Shown: one piece after another, positions 42,901 to 53,842 of the stretch
Layout: each line of letters opens with the position of its first letter
Numbering within the stretch: position 1 is the stretch's first letter
NCBI RefSeq assembly: GCF_037392515.1
Contig: NC_090291.1
Coordinates: 37,719,001-37,783,000, forward strand
Length of the DNA: 64,000 nucleotides
Source of the DNA: Haliotis asinina
Lineage: Eukaryota > Mollusca > Gastropoda > Lepetellida > Haliotidae
Reading direction: 5' to 3'
Notes under the pieces: model-generated
Told to the model about the DNA's origin: nothing
The model's input: the letters and a program-made list of their open reading frames with translations, nothing else
The model's database searches: none
Made by a program: the position numbers and the translations under genes

Positions 42901-44409
42901 TCATATACTCAGTGATCAAAGTAGAATATATCATGAGGATAGTATAACGATGTATCGTTTCACCTTGACAGAGCGGAGTTTACACGGACGTCGATAAACG
43001 ACAGGTTCACGTGCATATTGTTTGTGATTTACAAGTCAGGATCAAAACTTTGAAATATCGCAATTTGTTTGGTTTTTGAGAATAGTAACAGATCACCAGA
43101 TGTATACATCAGTTTAATATAGCACAATGACATTCCTTAAGAGTCACGTTCCTATGAATTATATATCGACTGGTAGACCTAGGAATGCACTAACATATAA
43201 AAGCAGATTGTTAAAGAGCATGTGCAAATGTTTCTCTTAAATTGTCAATATCTACTAATCAAATCAATGGCACAAATCGGGTAAACACATGTCATGGATT
43301 CCCAAATGCGTAGAGACTCATGGTATAATTCACCGGGTTGTCTGGTCCAGACTCAATTATTTAAAGATCGCCATATAGCTGTAATATTGCTGAGCGCAGC
43401 GTTAAACAACAAACAAGCGACATGGAACGATTTTAGATCTGTCTGTTAACAGATATCCCAAATGTTTTCAGTTTGCACGTGGCTTTGTGTTTATGGCTGA
43501 AATACACTTACGACGGTGTATACATATACTCTCCCTACCAATCAATGTATAATAAATTATTGACTGATCGATGGCAGGAGAGGTTTCATACACCAAATAC
43601 AGTATGCACGGAAAACACTAGACCGCAACTCATAACAACATGGATAAAACACTCCTCTTTAGACCGCATTCTCTTCCCACAAAGGTTACTTGTCATATCG
43701 TCCTACGAACGTCCGAATCTCTGTGGGAACGTTCGTCAGAAGATATGACAAGCAACCTCTGTATACGTACGTGGGATGAGATTGGATCTTTCGACGAAAG
43801 ACTGCAACCAAAATATCTTTTAGAAACAAAATCAAGTTACAACAGCTGTGATGCCACAGCGATTAGCCAGTGGTTGTCTCCCTTAAAAGTCTGAACGTAT
43901 TACAAGGGGGCGTGCTTATCGGTTATGGAGCTGAATCGGGTTTGTAGGCTGAAACAGAACGTGAAACGCGGTCAGATTGCCTCATTTACCTGACTGTGGC
44001 ATTCGTTAAAATATATTGAATATAAATTACTATAAGCTGTGCTAACTGATTAACTCAAGAAGAATAACTCTTGCAGGCAGAACCCACGTCAATATTTCAC
44101 TAAACAATACTTTTAATCTGCCATAATCAGAGACCATATACTCAAGGACCATATAATTGATATGGTCTCTGATATAATATAATCTATCACATGGCCTCTG
44201 TCATAATGGACTCACCGAAGATTCTTGTACATGCTAGACTGAATCGGCAGGCCTCGCTCATCTGTTCCGGTTTTATCTGTGTAATTCCATGTTCCCCCAA
44301 CATCTGCACTAAGCTCGAACCCCACCGGACTGAAACCCTGCGGGTGTACCTTGAGAAGTCGTAAGGCACAGAGACCCGCAGCCCCACATCCTATAACAGC
44401 GACCCTCAT
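39986..44409 (-). CDS. flavin-containing monooxygenase, gene 2 of tandem pair
   Basis: Five coding exons, read on minus: 44409-44216, 42886-42748, 41818-41679, 41359-41182, 40615-39986, joined by GT-AG introns into 426 aa. Intron positions and phases equal those of gene 1; exons 2 and 4 have identical lengths (139 and 178 nt). FAD site GCGAAG is at residues 7-12, the FMO signature FEGEVLHSHNY near 174-184, the NADPH-site loop GAGASG at 199-204, and FCTGYQYTFPFL from 264. The shared TNLPKE.MAFPDFPF at the start of exon 2 and VCPFPQFH in exon 5 mark the two genes as paralogues. As in gene 1 there is no C-terminal anchor; the protein ends in a charged tail (GYKKEKYVRVGNDNFHVER). It should be an NADPH- and O2-dependent N/S-oxygenase with unknown substrate. 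A (CTGT)n run lies about 10 bp past the exon 3 donor. Confidence 0.92.
40797..40961. mobile_element. short inverted-repeat MITE in FMO gene 2 intron 4
   Basis: GATAAGGACAAACTTTGTAG, ATGAACATCTTCTTTATTCA and GACGTTTCGATACA on the left pair with their complements on the right (CCTGAATATAGAAGATGTTC, AACGTATGTCCTTATC). Arms are about 70 bp, total about 165 bp, with no coding capacity. Confidence 0.75.
41643..41668. repeat. (CTGT)n microsatellite
   Basis: About 6.5 tetranucleotide units, in FMO gene 2 intron 3, close to the exon 3 donor. Confidence 0.9.
42425..42545 (-). mobile_element. SINE family A, fragment, in FMO gene 2 intron 2
   Basis: From GCTTTTAGCAATATTCCAGC through GGAGGGGACACTGGGAACGG to GGACTCGAACCTGGGTCTG. 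Part of the CACATTG block is deleted. Confidence 0.65.
43333..43412 (+). mobile_element. SINE family B, 3' fragment
   Basis: GGGTTGTCTGGTCCAGACTC, AATTATTTAAAGATCGCCAT, CTGTAATATTGCTGAGCGC and AGCGTTAAAC. The 5' half is missing. Confidence 0.6.
43683..43765. repeat. about 80-bp inverted repeat (hairpin)
   Basis: AGGTTACTTGTCATATCGTC followed by TACGAACGT pairs with ACGTTCGTCAGAAGATATG then ACAAGCAACCTCTGT. A single copy in the window, lying in FMO gene 2 intron 1. Origin unknown. Confidence 0.6.
44132..44180. repeat. short palindrome family Q, copy 1
   Basis: CAGAGACCATATACTC and the reverse TGATATGGTCTCTGA form an inverted repeat around an AT-rich centre. A decayed half-copy follows (CATGGCCTCTGTCATAAT). 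A cleaner relative is at 56306-56355. Confidence 0.55.
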
Positions 44410-44684
44410 ACTGTCAGTGTAGGGCCGTCTTATCAATATTCTGTACTCTCAGAATAATCAGTGTGGAAAGTAAGGTAGTAGGTAAACACCTGAGTAAAAT
44501 AGTTAGGTCGATACATGCTCCACATCAGCGCGTACTCACTGCGCCGTTCGGAAAGGAACCATTCAATTTCGATAACGCTGTCTGGAGTTCGGAGTCGCAT
44601 CCTTCCCACACATAATGCTGTGCATAGCCTACTGTGGACACTATGAGCACCGGGATGGCTCGACTTGGTCTTTCCTACAGACAC

Positions 44685-44692
44685 TATATATA
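44685..44692 (-). promoter_or_regulatory. candidate TATA box for FMO gene 2
   Basis: TATATATA about 280 bp upstream of the ATG, with an AG acceptor-like site immediately before the ATG that would allow a spliced 5' UTR. AT-rich matches are common here, so this is tentative. Confidence 0.25.
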
Positions 44693-44814
44693 ATGTATCA
44701 AACAATTGTTAATGTGTTCATTAAAATAATGTTAATAACAGTTAGATGTCAGTGAAATGAATTCATACCATTGATACTGATTAGGCCTTTGACATGAAAT
44801 GTTGCCATGTTTAG

Positions 44815-45085
44815 AGTGAATGACTTTAGTTTTACGCAGCACTCAGCAATATTCCAGCTATATGGCGGCGGTCTGTACATTATCGAGTCTGGGTCAGACA
44901 AACCAGTGATCAACAGCATGAGCATCAATCTGCACAATTGGGAACTGATGACATGTGCCAACCAAGTTAGGGAGCCTGACCACCCAACCCCGTTAGTCTC
45001 CTCTTATGACAAGCAGAGTCGCCTGTTATGGCAAGCATGGGTTGCTGGAGGCCTATTCTACCCAGGGACCTTCAGGGGTCTCCCA
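44815..45085 (-). mobile_element. SINE family B, near full length
   Basis: Between the divergent FMO gene 2 and PSMG2. It runs on plus from GAGTGAATGACTTTAG to ACCTTCAGGGGTC with all blocks. Confidence 0.8.
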
Positions 45086-45615
45086 TGTGTAGATACGGTT
45101 ACGGGGAGCTCAAGACATTGCACAGCGTAATATCACATTTATTACAGCTTATACAATTTTGAAATGGCTAAAATACATGGAGCAAACCTGACAGACGGTG
45201 AGCGGAATAGTTTCCATATTTGGCGAGCCAGTCGGGCTAGCTATGCCTGGAACTAAGCAAGAAATTACAGAGGGATAAAATACCACCAAAAACAAATCAG
45301 AAAACACGTGTATGAAATATTTTGTTCGTGTTCAAGTAAGTCATCATTAAACCGGTAATATGATGAACATCTTGATCAGGCCAAAATCTTGCATGATGTC
45401 AAAGTGTATTGTAACTAATAAGTCGGAGAGAGTGATCTGTTTACATAATGACCCCGTTAAAATTCACTTGCCAGTCAGGTCAGTGGCTAGTGAGATTTAC
45501 TGGCCAGATATGATTTTCACTACCCATGGGCTAGCGGGCCAGGTGCTGTTTCGCACACAGGTGACAGGTGACACTGTATCAGGGATAATCTACAGCTTAG
45601 GAGATTATATAGTGA
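45086..45615. other. intergenic, nothing recognised
   Basis: Part of the spacer between divergent FMO gene 2 and PSMG2. No gene or element boundary supported. Confidence 0.35.
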
Positions 45616-45790
45616 TTGCATATGATACAGATACAGGCTATATACAGATTGTATATGATACAGATACAGGCTATATACAGATTGTATATGATACAGATAC
45701 AGGCTATATACAGATTGTATATGATACAGATACAGGCTATATACAGATTGTATATGATACAGATACAGGCTATGTACAGATTGTATATGT
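45616..45790. repeat. 33-bp tandem repeat, about 5 copies
   Basis: The unit is ATATGATACAGATACAGGCT followed by ATATACAGATTGT. The period is 33 bp, so frames stay open on both strands without evidence of coding. Short flanks are inverted: GGGATAATCTAC on the left, GTAGATTATCCC on the right. Confidence 0.9.
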
Positions 45791-46350
45791 AGATTATCCC
45801 TGGTCTTATAGTCTCCCTGTACCGTGACTTCATAGGAGAATGGCATATATTCAGGAATCAGGAAAGAAGTTCATTGGTTACCCCGCGAGAAATAAATTTA
45901 GTTTCCAAATTTTGTATACAAATTATGTATCAAAGAAGTGGTTCTAACCTTACCATTCGATCTCGTTAGTCGCCTGTATTAACAAAATTCGATCGTCACC
46001 TCTGGCGCCAAGCATTTGTTGCTATATCGACTGTTCTGACCCGAACATTAACGTGTCGAACCACGAAGAAACAAGAAATATAGCGATGTCACGAAGCTTA
46101 TGATTATGTGATATATGAAAACTATTTACTGCTCAAAAAACCGATTGGCGATATCATTGAGATATCAATCATTCGCTTCACTGATATCTAAATGTATTTA
46201 TATGTTTTCAAATTGAATGTTGTATTTGTACATATTGACGAAACGGGGTCATTGTACGTCTGTGCAACGAAGAACGGAAAGTGGTGTTATCTTGTTCGTC
46301 TCGTGGTTGTTGTGTGGACAAACAGGGTATGAAGGAAAGTACCAGTTCTC

Positions 46351-46360
46351 AATGGCGGCG
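46351..46360 (+). promoter_or_regulatory. candidate YY1-like motif / uORF start upstream of PSMG2
   Basis: AATGGCGGCG resembles the YY1 core (ATGGCGGC) often found downstream of TATA-less start sites of housekeeping genes. It lies 120 bp before the PSMG2 ATG. The same ATG opens a seven-codon upstream ORF (MAASMKA) if it is in the transcript. Confidence 0.3.
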
Positions 46361-46478
46361 TCCATGAAAGCATGATATGTTGGAAACAGCAGTATTTTGA
46401 GTGTTGACAAATTACAAAGAACGTTTGTGGGTTTGGGGGATTCAGTCTTTTTGTGAAGTGTTGACTCATACGTTAAGT

Positions 46479-49400
46479 ATGTTCGTCTCAGCTGATGACA
46501 AGGAAAGGAACTGGGAGGATTACACATTTATTTTGGTAAGTGATTAGTGACTGTCACTAATGAAGGAATATTCATAATGATTCTTTTAATCATAACCAAC
46601 CGACAAGATTTGCAGTTTATTGCTTAAATGGTGAGTTCTTTTATAGGGTCGATGGTTGAGGGGTGGGGTGTTGGGTGTTGGGTGTTGGGATACGGGCGGA
46701 CCCGTCCTTACCCCTCCCTTTTATATACAGTAGAAGGGAGTCCTTCGCCGGAGTAACATTCCAAGGCTGAAATAAGCTCATTGATACTTTTAAATGCATG
46801 TTCAAGTTTTTTAAATATAAATTTAGGGTGAGGCATGCATGTAAGTTCGTAATTTTAGTTTTTGATAGGGTTGGCGGGAAAGGTTACCCTTTTGTATATC
46901 ATAAGTAATATAAGAACGTATTTGTGTTATTGAAGTAATTGATTATGATTATAGTTTTTGAATGGGTATCGACTAGAATATTGCCATATAAATATGAAAT
47001 TGTTATTTGGATAAAGCTTCTTCTAAACTTAAAGGGGCACTGATGCGGAGCGAATAATGTTTCTCGCCAACGGTCGAATTGCGAAACCAAACCGCAAATT
47101 GGTCAGCGCCCGCTCCTTCGACCGTGACGGACAAAGGAACTGGGCTCCTGTCCATATTAGCAGAATTTCTTCACCTAAACAATCAGGAGGCCGGATGCCC
47201 ATCATATGCCATTTGTTTAAAAATATCCATGGTATTCCTTGTCTGATCGTAACCAAATATCCCAGCAGTGTAGTTCTGTTCGGATGCTTGGATGGTATAG
47301 TTACTGATCCAATTTGATCCTATTTCTGTGTTTTTAACCTCGATATTTAATCATGTTACATGAAAATATGATGTCTACACGCACGTAGCAAACCATTTGT
47401 TTCAGTACGGAAGATTGCAAAGCTTTATATATATAGGTAGTTTTGAGTGTTGGTTCAGCTGTGATAGCAAATATCATACGTAAATTTTGGTAGCTATGGT
47501 AGCTACAATGGTTTATTATTTATGATAATAAAAACACACAGTTGATTTATTTGAATTCGTAAACAAAAAGCGATGACTTTGCCTTTGGTAGAGAAATCTG
47601 AAAATTTTCTTACGTAAAAAACCCTTATTTCACCTATTTACCCAAGTACACAGCAAATGCCTGTCTGTATTCCTTATGTAACGAAATTTCGTTGGTATCC
47701 TCAAAACAGTTTCGGCACATAAGTGTTTTCAGGCTGCATGCGACACAGAGATTACATCTTCCTTGCTGTAACTCGCGTTTGATTCTCTACACCTGCACGT
47801 GTTATTTGTCATCATTTCTCTGGATGGTCAATTAATGAATTTATAACAGGTATAATTAGTAGTAACACCACTTCGGTTACTCAACAAAGGTTCCCATTTG
47901 GCATTTCTCCTGTCTGGAGTAAATACTCAACATTATAAATTAAGGTCTGTAATGGCAAATGTATTGTATGTTATGTAATATGTGCATGTAAGTGATGCAA
48001 GAGGGTTTATCAGCTGAGTTACAAAAACAAACATCGATCAAAGGATTAACCGATAACACACTGATTGATTAATTACTTTTATCTTCTGGCGGATTTGTCA
48101 AAAGGCAGTGTGTGTAGATGACTACACCCTGTCGTAAAGAGTGAGTGCAAAAACAACATCCTCCCTTCAAAGAATTAACCACCCTTGCGTTGATTGATTG
48201 ATTGCTCATTATTGGTTAACTAAATTACTTAGGATAGTGGACATCATACAAATAGTTTGCCAAGTGTGCTATCTTGGGAGACCAATGAGAGATTTATCTG
48301 GTTTTCACCAACGAAAGACGTGAAACGATGTGTTACTTTTTCGCAAACTAGACAGTTGTAAGGCACGCGACACAGAGCAGGATTATTTACCAGCTGCAGA
48401 TGAATGGAATGCGATTTCTTTTACGTGGATATTGATGGATACATTCCTGAACAAGGTAGTAGCCTGACATTGTTGCTATAAAATTAGTCTGTTTTACATT
48501 CATTATTTGCATTTTGTTTTATTTTATTTGTTGTAGCATTCAGCAGAATCTATATGACAGAAAACACACACTAGATCGCGTATGTGTGTGAAATAGGATC
48601 CACATTGGCATTCTATACAATGTATAAATGTTGCTGTTATGTTAGAAATTTACTATGAGTATAAGCAGATCGTGTGTTCTTTTATTAATTTTCAGAATCA
48701 TACAAATATGACAATAAACTAATTAGGGTTATGAGACAAAATATAGAGACGTACATTGGCTTCGTTATTTTTCCGTCCTAATAGTTTTTTTCCATTTCTA
48801 CCACTGGCAGATGATTAACCTTCAAAGTGTTTCATTTGTTTTCATAATACATTTGTTATGAAGTAAAAATGACTTCACCTAAGTTGATCTGTCTATAATT
48901 AAACTATCAATTGCGCTTACGGAATGCGCAGCAGAGGTCACGAACCAGTCACCAATGCTGGGATATCATCCGGGTACTCACGGGAGAAAAACAATAACAA
49001 AAGTTTACACCAGTCCACGGAAAATGCTCCGCATCAGTGCCCCTTTAAAGTCATATTTGTAATTTCTCTTGTAATTCTTGTGTAAAGTTTTGTTAATGGT
49101 TATAGTTTATATTAATTTCTAAATATTATTTGTGATGGGGGAACGGGAACAACTCATACTTTTATTTTTCCAAGACCTTTGCCATGGACATGTCATGAAA
49201 ATAATGAAGCAAGACTTGATTATTTACAGACTCTTGTCATGTGGCTGGAATGTTGCTAAACAAGAAACAAAGCAGATCAGTGAGATGCAATATCTCACTA
49301 TATTAAGATCCCCAAAATACAGTGCAGGTGTAACCTGTATTATGAATGGAAACAATCCTTACAGTTCAAAATATCTCTGACTGTATGCATGTTATGTGAG

Positions 49401-52400
49401 ATATTACACAGAAAATTGACCTTTGAAGATAAAACATGTAATCCAACCGATAGATTAATTTTATCCATAAAATGTACTATAGAGGTTAATAACTTTATTC
49501 TTTTTGATGATGTCTTGTTGTAAATTATTAAAACACAAGCTATATGATTTCATTGTTAAGTTGCAGGTTATGTAATGGTATATCTATTTGCTAAGGGTTC
49601 TGCCCTGACCCCCTTGAATTGTATTCTGTTGTATTTTGATTACCTTCAAGTCTTGTTAATCTGACATCGTCCGTTGCACAGCAGATTGTCTGATTAACGG
49701 GGATGTTGGACTAAATAATTGAGACTAACTTACGTTTTTTTTTATTTCTTACCAACAAAAGCTTTGGATAAAGCCAATTGTGGGATAAACGGAGGTCGAA
49801 TTAATGAAACTTGACTGTAGGATTTCTAGGGGATAGCGTTTAAATTTAGTATTATGTTTGGTATAGGGTTAGGGTTGGTTTTATGTGAAAAAATATCTAT
49901 TCAAGCATTGAATGATTAAAAAACAGGGCTTATGGGTGGAAATCTTTCCATCTATTGTGGTATTTGCACAAAGATCACTGGAGCAGATTTGAATTATTTG
50001 TAATTTTCTGTATGCACCTGGCCAGAATAATATCAGCTATGATCCCAATTATCCAATACATGACTATAGCTCTTGTTTGTTTGTGTTGGCATTCTGATTG
50101 AGTAATGCAACAGTTTTTACTTATATGACTTTATGTAGTCCACTGAACCTTTTCTCAGACAGAAATAACATTTGAAATATACAGTTTATTGTGATCTTGC
50201 TCTTACCAAGCTAATAAGATAGCAACAATTTTAACCATAAAATTGACATGCAAGTGTTTAGTAGTAAAAGTGTAATCGCATTGCTAGGCCTAGTCTGTCT
50301 CAAAGTCCATGGAACCATATTATTTTCCCAACTGCCTCACCCTCCCTGCTATGTGAAAACTTCATATAAAGCACGGTTCTGAATCTCCCATGTCATTGGG
50401 GTTCCTTTTCATTTTAAATGAGTTTATTTGTTACTATCAAAATTATAAATATTCAGAGACTACACTTAGTCTGAGCAAGGCTGTGTGGCATTTCAGTGAC
50501 TTAATGTTGATACCCTGATTATTTTCACTACACTGCAAGCACAGTTGTTAGCAGTATGAAACATCAACATGGTAAATTTCATTAAAGATATTTTTGTATG
50601 AACAAAACTGTAGTCTTTGTGATTTGCATTGTACATGATATCAGTATCAAATATATTGATAACATTTCATCAGTGTGAAAAGGATGTAATTTTTCTTTTT
50701 TGTATTTTGTGTAAGGACTTCTTCACTGACTGCCATCAAACTGCTTAGAGAGGCATTAAACGAACAGTATTGCAGTATGTTTAGTATATGTGATAGATTG
50801 TCACAAGTATTTTCTATTGCCTGTTCTTTGTTTGAGTTATGTACCCTACCAGGTAGGGCTTAAAAAATAAGTCTTAAGACTCATTGAGTTGTTCCTCCCC
50901 ACGGAAATCTTTAGTAAAAGGCGAAAGATTTATGCGAGGTGAAGAGAAACCAGAGCTACAGTGGAGAAGTTTAAATCAGATTGTATACCATCCCGACAGT
51001 GTTTTCAGGTCAGGTGACTTCACAGAGAAATCCTGATAATTATAATCACATGACGTTTGAATCATGTGTTACTTCCACACTTAAGAATCTAGCCTGTTTG
51101 AACTCATTTGTGATATTTTTAAAAAATTTAACTGATGACCCGTAATAAAGCTACAGTCACATGATGTGAACATTTGAACACAATGAGATATACGTTTCCC
51201 TCCAGATCCAGGTTTGAGCGTAACTGAGCTATTTTTAGCACCGCCTTTGTGAGCCAGTATCAGCTAGTGGTGTCAGCTGTGTCCTCACAGTAGGGCTATA
51301 TATAGATAGTCAGAAACAGGTCCAATTCAGCAACTGAGCCATGACCAACATGAATAGTCTGAGACTAATCTAAATATTAGTCTCTCTCACAGTCTCCGAG
51401 CCTTATTATTTTCCATACAGCCTAGCCCTATCTGCAGTGATTAAGTCTTAAATGGAGCAAGTCTAGATTTCCTCAGGTTCTGAATCTCTGCTCTCCTTGG
51501 GGCTCCTTTTCAATTTTACGATGTGAGTGAGAGCCCAACTCAATTGAACATTTTCAATTAAAATGGGTTAGTTACTATCAAAGTTACATATATTCAGTGA
51601 CCAAGTGTTAGTCTAGCTAAGGATATGTACATGTGATAGAAACAAATAACTGTTTAACTAGAAAAGGAGACACGGTGAAAGAGAAGATTCTGAATTTGGG
51701 GAATATGTAGACTTGCTTCATTTAGGGCTTTAACATCACGGAGCAACTGGAGAGGAGAGGAAATATAATATTATTGAGGAACTGCGAACCTGACTAGTAC
51801 AATGTATATCCCAACTACAGTCTCTTAATCAACATCTGCAATGACTGGAAGTTACGTTTGTTATGAAATAACACAAGCTGCTGGTACCTTCCAAAAAGTA
51901 ATCAAAGCTGTTTGTGCTTGTGTAGGATCAGTTTTTCTGCTATCCAATCACAGATTATGTATTATTGCTAGACAAACTTCTCTAATGTGTTTTTTAATGC
52001 TTGTCTTCTCTAAATCTATGTTTTATTTTATATGTAATTTTGTTTTTGTGATATCACTAAGTAGATTTTGCTGTAAAATGTTTATTAAATGGTTGAAAAT
52101 TTTAGAAATACATAGAGTAGCATCTTCCCAGGAACTGCATGGGCAAGAGATAATATTGAAATGTGATAAGCATTAGAGCTGTGATGATGTATCATTGCAT
52201 CAATAATCATGATACTTTATCGGACAATAAATATATTAGCGATACTTTTTTCGTATTGTGATACATGTCATTGACCTTAAAATTATTAACTTTCATTAAA
52301 AATTGACGGTTATATCAAAACTGTTGCTTGCCAAATTCAGTGACTGTGTAGATTTACCAACGTGACTAAATTTCTACAAGCCACAATCAGCCTCCGCAAG

Positions 52401-53796
52401 ATCTCCGTACAATCTATGAACAGTGGCCTCCATAGAGGTTTTCCAAGGCCTGTCCACAAGGAAATCACATGATGTCCTAAAATAATGTCAACACAAACGT
52501 CATAACCTGTAGTCATCCACGAAGCCTAAAAAGTTGTATGGAAAATCATAGACTACTTTATCTATCGTACAGCACTTGTGTCAAATGAGATTCAGTTATA
52601 AGATGCATGCCATTATGAGGACTTGTATGCTTGCTTCCAGCCCTGTGTGTCCGTGGGGAATGTTGGCCAGCTGACGGCTGACCTGGTCATCTCAACCTTG
52701 TGGATGGAGAGAGTTGGGTTCGTCTACCATGAAAGCATCCTCCCTATGGTCGGCAACAACCCCTTCGCTCACCATGATGCCAACATCTGTAAACTCACCA
52801 CCAGCTGCGAAGGTAACTACAGCGTTTCCCAAATGTCATCTTGTCAAACATAACCAGTTTAAGTAGCTTTCAATAAACGTAACACAAGTTATATCAGTCT
52901 AAGTAAACTTATCCTCAGTACTTTTTGTTACACTCCACTACTGAGTTTAACAAAACCTTATGTGAGGTTGCATCAGGTAACCTTTGTGATTGACCAATCA
53001 GAACACAGCTTACCAGATTGTGAAAGTGGAAATTCGCACCTACCTTTTGAATATTATATCTCGGAAAGGTTCGTACCCGAATGATTCTGAATGCTATTTA
53101 GCGTACTCTCGCTTCCAGAGGATGCAGAAGGCGTACGTACAACCATGACAACTGTGAGTAAACAGTCGCTGAAAATAGTGTTTTTGGCAATATTCAAGGA
53201 TCTTATCTTGTGGAAATATTAACTGATGGTAACCATGTCAACAGAAATCCAAAAGCGTACATGCTGCAGGTCAAATAATTGTGTTATATGGGGATATTTG
53301 TTTGTAGAGAGATCTGTGTCAGTGACCTGAACATTCTGAAAGTCCCTCCAATGCCTAGAAAGTAGCTGTTGTCTGATTGGTTAAATCTGTTTAACTGTCT
53401 CACGTTTGATTCGACGGTCATTGGTCACTCAAAGGTTACCTGATGCGACCTTCTGCTAGGTTTTGTAAGACTCAGTGGTGGAGTGTAATGAATAACACTG
53501 AGGCTAAGTTTACTTAGACTGCATGTTATATATAGAATTACATTTTCCTAGTTATTTATGGATTCTAGTTCTTTTGTTGGGATGAGCACACAGTGTCAGT
53601 GCCCTGACCTGCTCAGTCACTGTGGCTTCCACATTCGTATCCAAAGTTACGATTGTGAGTATATGGGTTCAAATCATCAGTGGAACACAAGCCAATAAAA
53701 GTACTGTTGGAAATAGGAAAAATCTTTTTTCACGTGAAGCATGTTTTTAGTTTGGAGACTTGTTTGGTCTTGTAGGCTTATGTGGTGTGGTGTGTC

Positions 53797-53842
<46 letters not shown>

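Noticed and set aside
43473-43894. Overlapping short ORFs in FMO gene 2 intron 1
   Set aside because: They overlap an inverted repeat and are not in a family I recognise.
45360-45846. 155-codon and 108-codon ORFs on opposite strands
   Set aside because: Open frames are created by the 33-bp tandem repeat; no gene-like sequence extends beyond it.
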